In this document: in pieces, positions 1-11,479 of the stretch
Layout: every line of letters starts with the position of its first letter
How positions within the stretch are numbered: the first letter of the stretch is position 1
From: Nageia nagi
Taxonomy: Eukaryota > Pinophyta
DNA: 64,000 bases
Assembly (NCBI GenBank): GCA_050084985.1
Contig: JBITNC010000001.1
Location: forward strand, 192,882,001 to 192,946,000
Direction of reading: 5' to 3'
The notes under the pieces: generated by a model
Database searches by the model: none
Seen by the model: the letters and a program-made list of their open reading frames with translations, nothing else
Told to the model about the DNA's origin: nothing
Program-made: the position numbers and the translations under genes

Positions 1-850
1 GTAAAAGTCATCATAATTATATTGATTTTCATCTCTCCAAAATTGAAACAAAGAATAGTAGTTATAAGATTAATGCAAAACATTACATATAATCAATATA
101 AATATCAAATATTATATTAATATAAGCATAACAACCTGATCTTGTATCCAAAGGATGAATTTCTAAATATGATTTTTTTGTAACCATGTTACATCTCTCG
201 TTGCATGAGGGTTGGCTCAATCCATTTTAAACCAATAGTATTTTCTCTCTTTATCCTAACAACCAACTTCCTTGTGTTATTCCTTATTAATTACTTATAC
301 CCACTTATCAATATTACATCTCATTTCTTTTATCTTTCTCTAGTGTATGATCTTCTAGTTGGCACAACTTTTGTATGTAATCTTCACAAGCAAATAAGGT
401 AGCAAACGAGTATCATACTCCTTTGATACCTTTTTTCAAAGGAGTATCATTAAATACTCTATTTTCTAGTGAAGGTTACATTTGAAATTATCACTAAATG
501 AAAGAACATATGGTAGAGAAAGATAACATAAGTGAAATATCATATTGAAGAGTGGGTATGAGTAATATGCTTAAATGATTAATTCAATGGAATTGTTAAC
601 CCTATGGACATAGTCCTTATTTTTTATAGGTATGTATTGCAAAGGTTTTTCCATAATGTTTAACAAAAAATCTTCTTAAAATTGTCCACATCATAGATAA
701 GGTGAAATTTAACTTTGATCCATGTTAAGACAAATAATATTTTTTTATATAAAAGACATGTCTCTATGAGGTATTATATCATATGATGCATCTAAATGAT
801 TCAAATATGTTTTACAATATTTCTACCACAACATTCAATTTATAAGCACC
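1..850. other. No gene recognised (AT-rich)
   Basis: Short open frames here have no recognisable domain. I see no repeat, RNA gene or element end. Confidence 0.5.
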
Positions 851-2814
851 AAGTAGACACATCCATGCACCTAAAGAAGCACATCTTGAAAAATTGAAAT
901 GGAACATAAAACTTGATAGATATATATGCAAAATATGGAAGATCCATGATGTAGACATAGTTTCATGGACTATAATGTGGAGTATGCATTATGCAGATAC
1001 AATTTCATGGGTCTTGTGTGTTATTCTTCCACATTTTATGATGATCTTAGGTAGGCACTATGAATGTTTTTGGTATTTTAAGTTTTTTTATTTTTTTGGT
1101 CGAGGGGTTAGAGGAGAGAAAGGTGCATTTTGCAAGGTGAGACAAGGTGAGATGAAAATTTAAATCATTTCATATCTTATTATATATTAAGATATTTTAA
1201 TTTGAGTTCTAAATTAAATTATTTATTAGGAAAACCTACACAACCAAGAAGGTCAACAATATTATGGTCTACAATACTGCTACAACATGTCATAATTTAT
1301 GCAAACATAATTACATATTGCAATGTGGAAGATGCATTATTTAGACATAGTTTCATGGGCCTTGTGTATTATTCTTGGAGATTTCATATAACATATTTGA
1401 TGCTTCTATCACTTCATGAAGTTTTATTTCATATGATGGTGCATTTATATCATTTCCTTGAATGGTGTGGTTGTGAATGCCCTGATAGGCATGTATGAAA
1501 AATGTGTAAGAATACACAAAGCTTGAGAATTATTTAACAAGATGCATTATACAAACAAAATTTCACTTAATGCAATGATTACATGATATGCAAAAAATAA
1601 TTTTCTGGAAAGGCTCTAGAGACTTTTAAGTAAATGCAATTGTTAGATGTAAAGCTAAACTCTATAACCTTTTCCAACATATGCCACTACGGGATCTCTA
1701 TAAGAAGGCATGGAAATCCATAAAATAGTATTTGAAAATGGTTTTTCATTGAATATTGTTATTGTGACTTCCCTAATATACATGTATGCAAAATGTGAAA
1801 CAATACACAAGGCTTGAGAATTATTTGACAAGATGCATGATGCAAATACAGTTTCATGGAATGCAATGATTATAGAATATGCAATTCATGGCTACAACAA
1901 GGATACATTTAAACTCTTTTATATGATGAATCACTTGGGAACCAAATAAAATAACATAACCTTTGTATGTGTTCTACTTGCATGCAATGATGCAGGTCTA
2001 GTGGATGAGGGTTGTAAATACTTTAATAGCATGAGTGACTCTCATTGTATTATTCCTGAGATGAATAATTATACATGCATTATTTATATTCTTCATCATA
2101 CATGATATCTTAAGGAAGATTTGAAATTCATTTCTAAAACATCCATAAACCCTGAACTAGATGTGTGTATGTGTATGGTTGGTGCTTGTAAATCAAATAT
2201 TATGGTTTATACAGGCTATCTTTAGGGAGATTTATACTTTACTAATCAAAATACCCATAAACCCTAAATTAGGTGTGTGGATTTGTGTATTTATTCTTGT
2301 AAATTGAATGTTGTGGTTAATGAAGGTTATCTTGAGGAAGCTTTGAACTTAACTACCAAAATAACCATAAACCATAAATTAGATGTGTGGATGTGTCTAC
2401 TTGCTGCTTATAAACCAAATATTATGGTTCATGCATGCTATCTTGTGGTAACTTTTGAATTCACTACCAAAATACCCATTAACCTTGAATAGGGTGTATG
2501 GATGTGTGTACTTGAAGCTTGTAAACTAAATGTCATGTTCATGAAGGATCTCTTGAGGAATCTTTGAACTTCACTTACAAAATACCCATAAACCCTAAAT
2601 TAGTTGTGTGAATGTGTTTAATTGGTGCTTGTAAATTGAATGTTATGTTTTGTGTAGGCTATCTTAAGATATCTTTTAATTTCATTAACAAAATACCCAT
2701 AAACCTTGAATTAAGTGTATGGATGTGTGTAGTTGGTGCTAGTAAATTCAATACTATAATTTATGAAGGCTCTCTTGAGGAAGCTTTTAACTTCACTTCC
2801 AATCAAGACTTATC
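851..2814 (+). pseudogene. PPR-protein pseudogene (PLS/E type)
   Basis: This is a broken gene for a pentatricopeptide repeat protein, the large plant family of organellar RNA-binding proteins. Read across frames, it shows classic PLS-class wording: YMYAKCETIHKA, ELFDKMHDANTVSWNAMI, TFVCVLLACNDAGLVDEG and CKYFNSMS around 1770-2040. Earlier, more worn repeats lie around 890-1620 (DIVSWT, KISLNAMIT). It ends in copies of an E-type motif (EEALN...INLELDVWMCLLGACKLN). Stops and frameshifts interrupt every repeat, no start codon can be assigned, and no DYW domain is visible. The 3' end runs directly into LINE sequence near 2815, so the insertion or a rearrangement probably removed the original C-terminus. 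PPR identity is secure. The original target is unknown. Confidence 0.85.
2104..2814 (+). repeat. Tandem ~111-bp (37-codon) repeat of the PPR E motif
   Basis: Six full units and one partial unit follow each other, beginning near 2104, 2217, 2327, 2439, 2549, 2660 and 2771, with a period of 110-113 bp. Each carries the same order of words: a TATCTTGAGGAAG-like start, AAAATACCCATAAACCCT, GTGTGGATGTGT and GGTGCTTGTAAA. Translated, each is one E-motif-like helical hairpin of 37 residues. Small indels shift the frame between some units. Confidence 0.85.
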
Positions 2815-4085
2815 AAGAATATTATACTAGATATGGATCACAAATAAAAATCAATTATGGAGTTAATTCCTAAAATCAATATACTTTCCAACAGAAGAAA
2901 TAGAAGATACCCCTAGGTTGATAGTTTCAGGAGATGGATCAGAGATATGGAAAGAACTCAAAAATGGAGTGGATTTGGTTAAATAAAATTTATATTTGAA
3001 GGTAGGAGATGGAAAATAGATCAAACTATGGGATAATTATTGGTAACTATAACCACCCATAATCATATAGTACCCTCACTTGAGTGGTCTTCAAGAGGCT
3101 CTCCATAATCAAGGTCGAACTTTGATCTCTCATTATCTCATCCCTCCTAGCCAACAATATTCTACAAGAAGGTGGAATACTATGGATCATTAGTTATATG
3201 GAGGATAGGAGGCATAAAAATATGAATTAAAATTGATTCTATAAAATAAAATATTGTTATGGAAGGATAGTCCTAATTAACTAGCCTGGGGATATAGCAA
3301 ACAAGGAACATGTATAATGAAAGAATATTATTTGAAATCCCTCCAAATTAATCATATATAAAAATAAATAAATTATTTCTCATGGTTTGTGGCACACAAC
3401 AACATTATGACTCTGGATAATATGCAAAGAAAAGGCTTCATCAAACCAAGTAGATGTGTAATATATAACTAAGAGGAAGAATCCATAGGTCACCTTCTTT
3501 TTTAATGTACTTATGATAGAACAATTTGGAAGTGGTGTATATTATTTTTTACTAAATATAATATTTCCCTCATAACAAAACTAATTCATAGGATTATTGA
3601 TCACATAACAGGTTCAAGTTCAAAACTCTGATAATAACTTGGAAACCTAGACTAGGCTATATTTGGTGGCAGTTATGGATATAATGTAATAATAGATTTT
3701 TTAAGGAGGAATTTGTAACAATGGAAAGAACCTAGAGGATTATTACAAGGAAATTATTAGAGATAATACATGCCGAGGTATAGGAAGAATCTCAATTGAT
3801 AGGAAAAGGACAAGTTATTTAGGCACAACTCTAGGGGAAATTGCGAAATGAAGATCAAAGAGAATACAAAAAGAGATACAAGAATTTGTAATCTAGAGTG
3901 GGATCAATACTCTACATATACTAAGGAGATATAGATCAAAGATTACAATACATATATATCTTGGGAAGATAAAAGTGAAAAGTATAAATGCATTCTACAC
4001 CTAGTTAAGAAAGGCATGGAAAACACTATTGAATTGTAAATCTTGATTAGTTTTTTTTAATAAAATTTTTTATTTAAAAATAAGT
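2815..4085 (+). mobile_element. 5'-truncated L1-like LINE fragment (3' end of ORF2)
   Basis: This is the C-terminal part of a LINE reverse-transcriptase ORF, heavily mutated. Near 2930-3030 it reads like the post-RT region (SGDGSEIWKELKNG, then VGDGK..KLWDNYW). At 3400-3500 a zf-RVT-like segment reads NIMTLDNMQRKGFIKPSRC, then EEESIGHLLF, and at 3650-3700 it reads LGYIWWQLWI and NRFFKEEF. The RT core is absent, as expected for a 5'-truncated copy. A T/A-rich stretch at 4050-4085 marks the probable 3' end. The upstream border falls inside the PPR repeat array. Frame breaks are numerous and it is non-functional. Confidence 0.75.
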
Positions 4086-5159
4086 GTAAAAACAAGGTTG
4101 TTTCTTTCTTTACTTCACTCTATAAGCTCTAACATTGTTAAATTGAAATGTAAAAATGACTTCAAGGTTCACCATTTTTATTATTTTTTATTGGCATATC
4201 TATAAAGAATCATTTGATTTTGAAATATTAGATGGTTTTTGGTAGTAAATATGGTTAACTATTAATTATTTTTCATGATTCAATGAGATGTTCAAAAAAT
4301 GATTTTTGTTGTTAAACTATTTTCATGCAACATCACATGTCATATATTATGCGTAAACACATAACTCAGGAACCTAACTTAATCCTAAAAAATGTGATTT
4401 CTTATAAGCTTAGAAATGCATAATTGAGATTAGAATTCATATGAAAAATATATTAAGTAGAAAAAGTAATTTTAGTATTAGTATGGATGATTCCATTATT
4501 TACTCAAATTATACATATATTAAAATGGATAAAATTTTGAGAAACGAATATCAAATAGGGATTTTTAGACAATCATTTAAATTAGATGTGAATTTGGTGG
4601 TCTAAACCTTCCATGTATCATGCATCATTACATATCATTAGGAAGGAAAAATAAGTAATTATTTTATATTTAATAATAATAAGTCTTATATTAATTATAA
4701 TTTAGTTTATTTTGGCACTTAAGTTCAATTTGGTATGGTTTGAACTCATTTGAAAGTTAAGTATAATAGTTCAGGATGGATCAAAAAATAGATCAAATGA
4801 ATAATTCTTGAATATTTATTTGATCCTCAAATTAATCAAATTGAACAATGCCAAAGGAAAAAATTTGGATAAGGATATGTTGAGAATGTTGTATGATATT
4901 TCATAGCACAAATGAGAAATTAGCACTAAATTAAGATGAGTTTGGTCTTGGTTGATTTAGATCTAGTCTTGATTCCAAATATAAATAGTAAATTCTAAGA
5001 TAATTCAAATCAATTCATTCACTATAAAAAGTATGATCTCTTGTGCTCCTTTATCAATTTGAAGATTATATTATTATTATTTAATTATTCTCATCCCTTT
5101 TTTTGCTTGGGTAACTAAGAATTGTAATGATTAAAATCCCTTTTGTACTTGGGGTAGTA
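4086..5159. other. No gene recognised (AT-rich)
   Basis: About 1.1 kb of AT-rich sequence with no coding signal, element terminus or repeat array that I can support. Confidence 0.5.
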
Positions 5160-5655
5160 AGTACTTGATGATTCTTATAATTGATTCTTTAGATAAGGGC
5201 TTTGCCAATCTTAGGGAGTAGAGATTTATCTAGTAAATCCTATAAGGGGGAGGTTTTTTTTCTTTAACGTACAATTTATTCTTTGAAAGAGGGTATTATC
5301 AATATTAAAGAGTGAATCTTTCTCTTATCAATAACTTGATGGAGAGATTTTCTATTTTCATCCCATAATTGATTCTTATACTTTACAAGAGGGTCCTATT
5401 AATCTTGGAGAGTAAAGTGCTTGCTTATAAATCCTCCAATGGAGAGATTTTTTGTCTTCTATTTTTGATGATTATATGTGGTATGAAAATAACCTTGTTA
5501 ATATTGGAGAGTAAATATATCACTTGTGAATTTTATCTTCTATTTTTGATGATTATATGTGGTATGAAAACAACCTTATCAATACTGGAGAGTAAATATG
5601 TCACTTGTGAATCCTTCAAGGGAAAGGTTTTATTTTGTACCTTTTTTGCTTAAAA
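5160..5655 (+). repeat. Degenerate tandem array (~80-110 bp units)
   Basis: A recurring phrase ('...CAATCTTGGAGAGTAAA...' followed by 'AATCCT..AAGGGAGAGG') appears about five times. The last two units (from 5456 and 5537) are nearly identical with a period of 81 bp (27 codons). Similar wording resumes at about 14550-14610, on the far side of LTR element 1. The element therefore inserted within this array. Confidence 0.7.
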
Positions 5656-5855
5656 ATTTGAGATATTACATGTTATATCCTTGCTATATTGTTATAATGG
5701 TTTTGGTTGAAACTCATACTAATCTTTGAGATAATATTTATTATATCTTAATAGATATTAATTGTATATTATGTTGTCTTTGTTGAAATTCATATATAGT
5801 TGATTATGTTGATTTCATCTTTGATATAATGATGAGATATCATATTAGATATTAT

Positions 5856-5860
5856 GTATG
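5856..5860. repeat. Target-site duplication GTATG (left) of LTR element 1
   Basis: GTATG immediately precedes the TG of the left LTR and is repeated immediately after the right LTR at 14522-14526. Confidence 0.93.
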
Positions 5861-6712
5861 TGTTTACAAATAAAATTGAGCGTGCAAATAAGTAAATAGG
5901 CAAATATCTACAAACTCAATATTATCTGTATTTAAGCTACGGATAGCAATTTATTCTAGATAACAATCAACAAAATAACCAATTCAAAAGTGTAATTGTA
6001 CCAACCAAGATTGTAATTTGTGTACTTACCTCACGAAACGTACCTGACAATGAAAGATGCAGATATTGGTGATGTACTGATGATGAGTTACCTTTCCAAC
6101 AACGTCGTGACCTACGAGGATGCAAAAAGAGGACCGCAGGTGGTCCATTTCAATGATATAAGAGCACCGATGGTGTTCTTCCATTCACAAAGGAGCACCG
6201 ACGGCCTTCGTTTGATAGTTTTGACCTCTCGATTAAGTCCAGAACTTCAATATAGATGTCTTAGATAGCAGTGTGATATCAGAATAGATCGTAGATGTTA
6301 GGATAGCTCACGAAAGGAAGCACACAAACCACAGCCTTGTAGGCGGTACCAAGAGATACCTTAAGGGGTAGCCACTTACAAGACCATACGCGGGATCATG
6401 TGTATCCTTGTTATGTGGACTTACTATTAGATCCCTTATTTATATAGATAATAGATAATACAACCCATGGGTCGGCATGCATCTACATAAATAAGGATAA
6501 TTCACAATATTCAAGATAAACACACCAATAACAAGATAATTCATGCAATATTCAAGATAATCCATGCAATATTCAAGATAATCATTATAAAATTCATTTT
6601 CAAGACAAACATTGATATTATCACTTTAATATAATCAAGACATATATTTAGGCCAAGCATATTTCATTAATTTATTGATTTAAAAACATAAATTCATTTT
6701 TATGTGTTAACA
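5861..6712 (-). repeat. 3' LTR of element 1
   Basis: 852 bp with ends TG/CA. It differs from its partner at about 36 positions, 34 of them transitions. It contains a GGACCG-N4-TGGTCC hairpin at 6131-6146. Confidence 0.95.
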
Positions 6713-6725
6713 GATGCCCCACTTT
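6713..6725 (-). promoter_or_regulatory. Polypurine tract of element 1
   Basis: On the minus strand AAAGTGGGGCATC abuts the TG of the 3' LTR. This is the expected site of plus-strand DNA priming in reverse transcription. Confidence 0.8.
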
Positions 6726-7019
6726 GGATGTGAAATCGAAAGAAACATGAGGTGACTTGAGATTTTGCATTCAAAGTAAAAACACAATATCATAACAAAC
6801 AATTTTGATAAGCAATGATAAACATTAACCATTATAAACTTAAACAACATCATGATAAAGCTTATTAGTACTAGATATAGGTTGAGAAAACTCCCTTTTG
6901 ATATTACCTTGGGCATGCTTGCCCCTTGCATTCTACTGTAGAAGGTGATAGCTTGATATATCTGATCATCTGATAAGCTGATAATCTTGCCGCAATATTG
7001 ATGACCCATGACAATAAAC

Positions 7020-7215
7020 TTGACAACACACATGACAATGACCGGACAGGCGACTTGACCACACATGTCGACCGGATGACAACTTGACAAGATCACATCA
7101 TAAGACAAGACATGACAACACATGACAACACACATGACCAACTCACAAGACAAGACATGATAACACATGACAACACACATGACCAACTCACAAGACAAGA
7201 CATGATAACCATAAC
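7020..7215. repeat. Short tandem array, ~45-bp units rich in ACATGACAACACA
   Basis: The phrase ACTCACAAGACAAGACATGA recurs at 7141 and 7186 (period 45), with shorter echoes upstream. It lies in the 3' non-coding region of element 1. Confidence 0.75.
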
Positions 7216-7230
7216 CACACACAGGGGAGA

Positions 7231-7805
7231 GCTAAGTTCCACACAACTAAGCCTTCGCACCAAGAGGTGTACTGCAGTTGCATAAGAACTGAACTCTGCA
7301 AAACAAGTGATAAGCTAATACATGAGAGCTAAGTTCCACATAACTGAGCCTTCACACCAAGAGGTGTACTGCAGTTGCATAAGAATCGAACTTCGTAAAA
7401 CAATGATAAGCTGATATGTGAGAGCTAAGTTCCACACAACTGAGCCTTTGCACCAAGAGGTGTACTGCAGTTGCATAAGAACCGAACTCTGTAAAACAAG
7501 TGATAAGCTGATACATGAGAGCTAAGTTCCATACAACTGAGCCTTCGCACCAAGAGGTGTACTGCAGTTGCATAAGAACTGAACTTCGCAAAACAAGTGA
7601 TAAGCTGATGGGGGAGAGCTAAGTTCCACACAACTGAGCCTTCGCACCAAGAGGTGTACTGCAATTGCATAAGAACCAAACTCTGCAAAATAAGTGATAA
7701 GCTAATGGGGGAGAGCTAAGTTCCACACAATTGAGCCTTCGCACCAAGAGGTGTACTGCAGTTGCATAAGAACCAAACTCTGCAAAATAAGTGATAAACT
7801 AATGG
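7231..7805. repeat. Six tandem 97-bp units
   Basis: GCTAAGTTCC begins at 7231, 7328, 7424, 7521, 7618 and 7715, giving periods of 97, 96, 97, 97 and 97. Each unit contains GCACCAAGAGGTGTACTGCA and TGATAAGCTGAT. The open frames here are by-products of the repeat. The array ends where the 41-bp array begins, and the two share GATAAGCTGAT and the CCAAGAGG phrase. Confidence 0.92.
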
Positions 7806-8372
7806 AGCTGACACTCCACCAAGAGGCATGATAAGCTGATAATGGGAGCTGGACTCCACTCATAAGCATGATAAGTTGATAATGGGAGCTGGGACTCCAC
7901 TCATAGGCATGATAAACTGATAACGAGAGCTGGAACTCCACTCATAAGCCTAACAAGCTGATATCGGGAGCTGGGACTCCACTCATAGGCATGATAAGCT
8001 GATTATGGGAGTTGGAACTCCACTCATAGGCATGATAAACTGATAATGGGAGCTGGGACTCCACTCATAGGCATGATAAGCTGATTATGGGAGCTAGAAC
8101 TCCACTCATAGGCATGATAAACTGATAACGAGAGTTGGAACTCCACCCATAAGCCTGATAAGCTGATATCGGGAGTTGGGACTCCACTCATAGGCATGAT
8201 AAGCTGATTATGGGAGCTGGAACTCCACTCATAGGCATGACAAACTGATAATGGGAGCTGGGACTCCACTCATAGGCATGATAAGCTGATTATGGGAGCT
8301 GAAACTCCACTCATAGGCATGATAAATTGATAACAGGAGCTGGAACTCCACCCATAGACATGGTAAGCTAAT
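7806..8372. repeat. Fourteen tandem 41-bp units with a 205-bp higher-order period
   Basis: ACTCCAC occurs at 7812, 7853, 7894, 7935, 7976 and so on to 8345, a constant 41-bp spacing over 14 units. Variant units recur in the same order five units apart: a CATAAGCCT unit followed by a GATATCGGGAG unit occurs near 7945 and again near 8150. That gives a higher-order repeat of 5 x 41 = 205 bp. Since 41 is not a multiple of three, a protein repeat is unlikely. Confidence 0.92.
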
Positions 8373-8691
8373 AATTTAGGTCTGTAAACATGAAACTCAA
8401 AGCAATATTCTCCTAGATATAACATTCATCAAACACCTATGATGCACCCATGATACTTAGATAAGCTAATTTGTTGGATAAAGGAAGGTGGGTAGTCCTT
8501 TCCTGCAGACTTAGAACACCAGCAGCCTTAACCTAAGACTGTGGGCGGTCCTTTTCTTGAAGATTCATCGAAAATTGTGAAGATCAAGTCCTTGCGAATC
8601 ACCTCTAGATTCCAAACTGATACCTGGTTTCTCGTCCATGTATACCAAATGCTCAAATTGACATTCATCTTGAAATAGTGCCCTAACTTTT

Positions 8692-8699
8692 CTATAAAA
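8692..8699 (+). promoter_or_regulatory. TATA box of the antisense PMD gene
   Basis: CTATAAAA followed by a GC-richer AGGGGGCCC and a pyrimidine-rich stretch, in an otherwise AT-rich region. It faces the PMD coding sequence, so a start site near 8725 is expected. The LTR promoter fires in the opposite direction. Confidence 0.6.
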
Positions 8700-8918
8700 G
8701 GGGGCCCTACCCTTCCTCATTTGATCACTCTATCATTTTCATAGCTGAGAGTATCCTAAAGCTTGAGGGACTGATTCAGAGAGGTTTAGCTGGTGATTTT
8801 ATCGCTATCACTAGGTGATTCTTCCTGTATTACTGTGCTACACGTTATGGCCCTATCGATCACACGTTGAGATGGACACAGAGCTACCTTGGTGGTTGAT
8901 TCTCCTACTGGTCATCAG

Positions 8919-9301
8919 GTACATTGCATCTCCTACCTTTTCCTTGCTATGCTTTTGCTTGTTTTTAGATTTTAGCTACCTATACACTGGTTTTTCGAAT
9001 TACCCCTAGGGTTTTCCTGTTGAATACCCTAGCCCTTCATTTTTCCCTTTTTATTCTATTTTTTCAAATTTCTGGTATCATGGTTGTACTATGCTCATTT
9101 GCACAAACTTGCACCCTAGATTTCATTGACCTTCATGCATGAAAACAGGACCGCTGGTAGTCCTTTCTGCCCTAATTTGGACCGTGAGCGGTCCTTCTCA
9201 CCTAATCTAGACCGTGGGCGGTCCTCTTTACCAGTACTATTTTTGCTATTTGTGTTTCATATCTTGATACTGACTTGCCTTTTATCATTCTTTTCTTACA
9301 G
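8919..9301 (+). other. Probable 5' intron of the PMD gene
   Basis: A donor (CATCAG/GTACAT at 8919) and a pyrimidine-rich acceptor (TTTTCTTACAG ending 9301) bracket 383 bp just upstream of the PMD start. The interval contains three GGACCG-type hairpins. Splicing is inferred only. Confidence 0.4.
9148..9224 (+). repeat. Three GGACCG-N4-CGGTCC hairpins at ~30-bp spacing
   Basis: Imperfect or perfect 6-bp inverted repeats with 4-nt loops lie at 9148-9163, 9179-9194 (perfect arms) and 9209-9224. A related copy is at 8536-8551. The same motif is in both LTRs (6131-6146 and 13940-13955, the latter with perfect arms). Confidence 0.7.
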
Positions 9302-9316
9302 AATCATGCATACCTT

Positions 9317-11111
9317 ATGCGACCATCTGGCAAGAGTACTACCTTTACTACTACCCAACAGTGGCCACAAACTGACGTAGCTTGGAGCATTCTAGAGGAC
9401 ATTTCATTCAGCTACCTTGCATTTGCTGACTATGTGTTTCATGACCACAACATGCTGACAGCTTTGATGGAGAGGTGGGATCCAAACTCCAACACCTTTC
9501 ACCTTCTGACTGGTGAGATTACAGTGACACTAGAGGATATCTACAGGATCACTAGACTTCCTATCAGGGGGAGGCTAGTGAACATGATTCCTGTTCCAAG
9601 CCTGGAATAGGTAGAGGTATGGGCTACATGGCTGACGGGGTCAGATGAAGTAAACCACAGGAAGAGGGGTGTGTCCCTAGTGAGACATGTGTCAGAGTAT
9701 CCTCCAGCACGGGGTGACCTACGGATGAGACTCCTCATTGCCTGCCTCTTGGATGCTATTGTCTACCCAGACAAGAGTAATGAGACCTTTCCTATGGGCA
9801 TGGTTCCTATCATTCAGGACATGGTGACACACAAGCAGTGATATGCATGGTTCCTCGCAATACTAGCGCAACTCTATCATGACCTCCACGGCTTTGTAGA
9901 GGTGGAGAGAGGGGGAGAAAGGTGGCTCATTCTATGATACTGCAGGTGTGGGCATATGATCACATCGTCATCTCTAGACTGATGATGTTGCCCCTAGATC
10001 AGCCAGATGATGTACCCACCTGGTAATGGTGGGTGACGATAGAGGGACCAAATTTTCCTAGCATGGACCTAGAGGGATGGTAGGTACAGTTTGACCTACT
10101 GTAGGAGGTGCAGATATACTAGCATCCTATCGGGGAGGTGTACCAGAGTGGGAGGAGGACATATAGGAGATGGCATGGGTGAGACACACTACATACCTAC
10201 AGGCACGTAGGGCACTAATGGAGTCGTACAGGCCAAAGCGGGTACTCCGTTAGTTCAACCTCTAGTAGGGCATACCAAATGATTGCAAGATAATGGTGCG
10301 CTACTACCGTAGCAGGCACCTCCCAGAGGATTATGATCCAGTACTTGACTAGGACTCAGATTGGGAGTCCCCTAGCGAGGACTCCAACCATGAGGTCAAT
10401 GATGACATAGATGGACCTGATCATACAGAGGACTACCTAGACTAGTGGAGGACACACTGTCCTCACCACATAGGCATTCATGATGCTGACCCAGGTGACG
10501 ATACATGGGAGGATGAAGACACAGGAGACATACAAACCAGATGGGATGCTCCCTTCACGGTGGGAGGGTGGGGAGGAGAGAGTAGCCTGACATATGCTCG
10601 CAACACATCTCTAGATGCAGGTCATGACAATAATGAGAAGATCGATCCAGACCAAGATGAGTATGAACCAGAGTATGAGATGGATACAGATTGGGAGGAG
10701 GAAGACTATGATGAAGACGATGATGGTAACCTATTTTCTCTTTTTACTTTACTTTGACTTTCTGCCTTTCATGATATGCAAGGGACTAACACGATATGTT
10801 TATGCTATGTCACAGATCCTGAAGTTGAGATGGCTAAGCTGCGTGGTCAAATCAATCAGAAGGATGAGGAGATTAGAGAGCTACAGGGTCGTCTATGGTT
10901 CGAAGGAGGGGATTATACCGGTATCTATTAGGACTTACAGGTAGCCAATAAGGAGATCAAGACCCTCTACAAGCAGCTTCACCAGGCTAAGAGATAGATC
11001 AACGAGGAGAAGGCACACGTAGAGAAGTACAAGGCACGATGCAGGGGTGGTACATCTAGCAGGGCTACTAGCTCTAATGTAGGGGGAGGGGGGTCTAGTA
11101 GGAGATTCTAA
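9317..11111 (+). pseudogene. Plant mobile domain (PMD) protein gene, antisense inside element 1
   Basis: The start at 9317 gives MRPSGKSTTFT. The PMD follows: AWSILEDISFSYLAFADY, MERWDPNSNTFHLLTGEITV, TLEDIYRITRLPIRG, MRLLIACLLDAIVYPD, YAWFLAILAQLYHDLHGFVE, then LQVWAYDHI after a frameshift near 9930. PMD proteins include Arabidopsis MAIN and MAIL1, nuclear factors linked to silencing and gene expression, and PMDs are also carried by plant transposons. A long acidic segment (10340-10725, DTDWEEEDYDEDDDG) follows. Next come a 90-bp intron, a coiled coil (AKLRGQINQKDEEIRELQGR) and a Gly/Ser tail ending at 11111. About a dozen stops break the frame, many being TAG where Gln would fit. The gene faces the element's own gag and ends about 370 bp from it. 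It probably had its own promoter. PMD identity is strong; the function is unknown. Confidence 0.82.
10726..10815 (+). other. 90-bp GT-AG intron in the PMD gene
   Basis: GATGATG/GTAACC at 10726 and TGTCACAG/ATCCTG ending at 10815, with CTAAC at 10787 as a possible branch site. Removing it joins the acidic segment in frame to the coiled coil (D-D-D-P-E). Confidence 0.7.
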
Positions 11112-11479
11112 ATCATTCTATGTAATCTCATCAGTTGTATTGTAAACCAAAACATTTTGATCATGATATATAAAACACAAATTTTGGTACCTGATTTACT
11201 CTTGTACATGTACTTGTGATGCATGAATTTGATGTTCTGTGATCCTTGCCAACAACACGACTTGAAATTCTAACTTCTCATGCTGTGAAAGAAATTGGAA
11301 TCTTTTGCTTTCCTCTATTTTTCCACTAAAAGAGGACCACCGGCCTATTATCATGAAATACAATGCTGATGCTCCTGTCATGACATCATGAAGCCCCCCA
11401 ATCTCTTGATCATGACGTTCGTTGGTGACGTGAACCAACTGCTAGCTCTTCTCTTTTTTATATATATATATATATATTG
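11112..11479. other. Gap between convergent PMD and gag 3' ends, with (TA)n
   Basis: This holds the 3' flank of the PMD gene (AT-rich, a possible polyadenylation region near 11120-11180) and a TA microsatellite at 11459-11477. A minus-strand open frame (11438-11196) shows no recognisable domain. Confidence 0.5.

Noticed and set aside
6707-8269. Long minus-strand open frames (up to 171 codons) across the repeat arrays
   Set aside because: They translate tandem repeats whose 41-, 45- and 97-bp periods produce Cys/His/Ser-rich text in several frames. No domain, and the frames change between units.
7231-8372. CRISPR-like appearance of regular repeats
   Set aside because: The repeats are contiguous, with no unique spacers, and sit inside a plant LTR retrotransposon.
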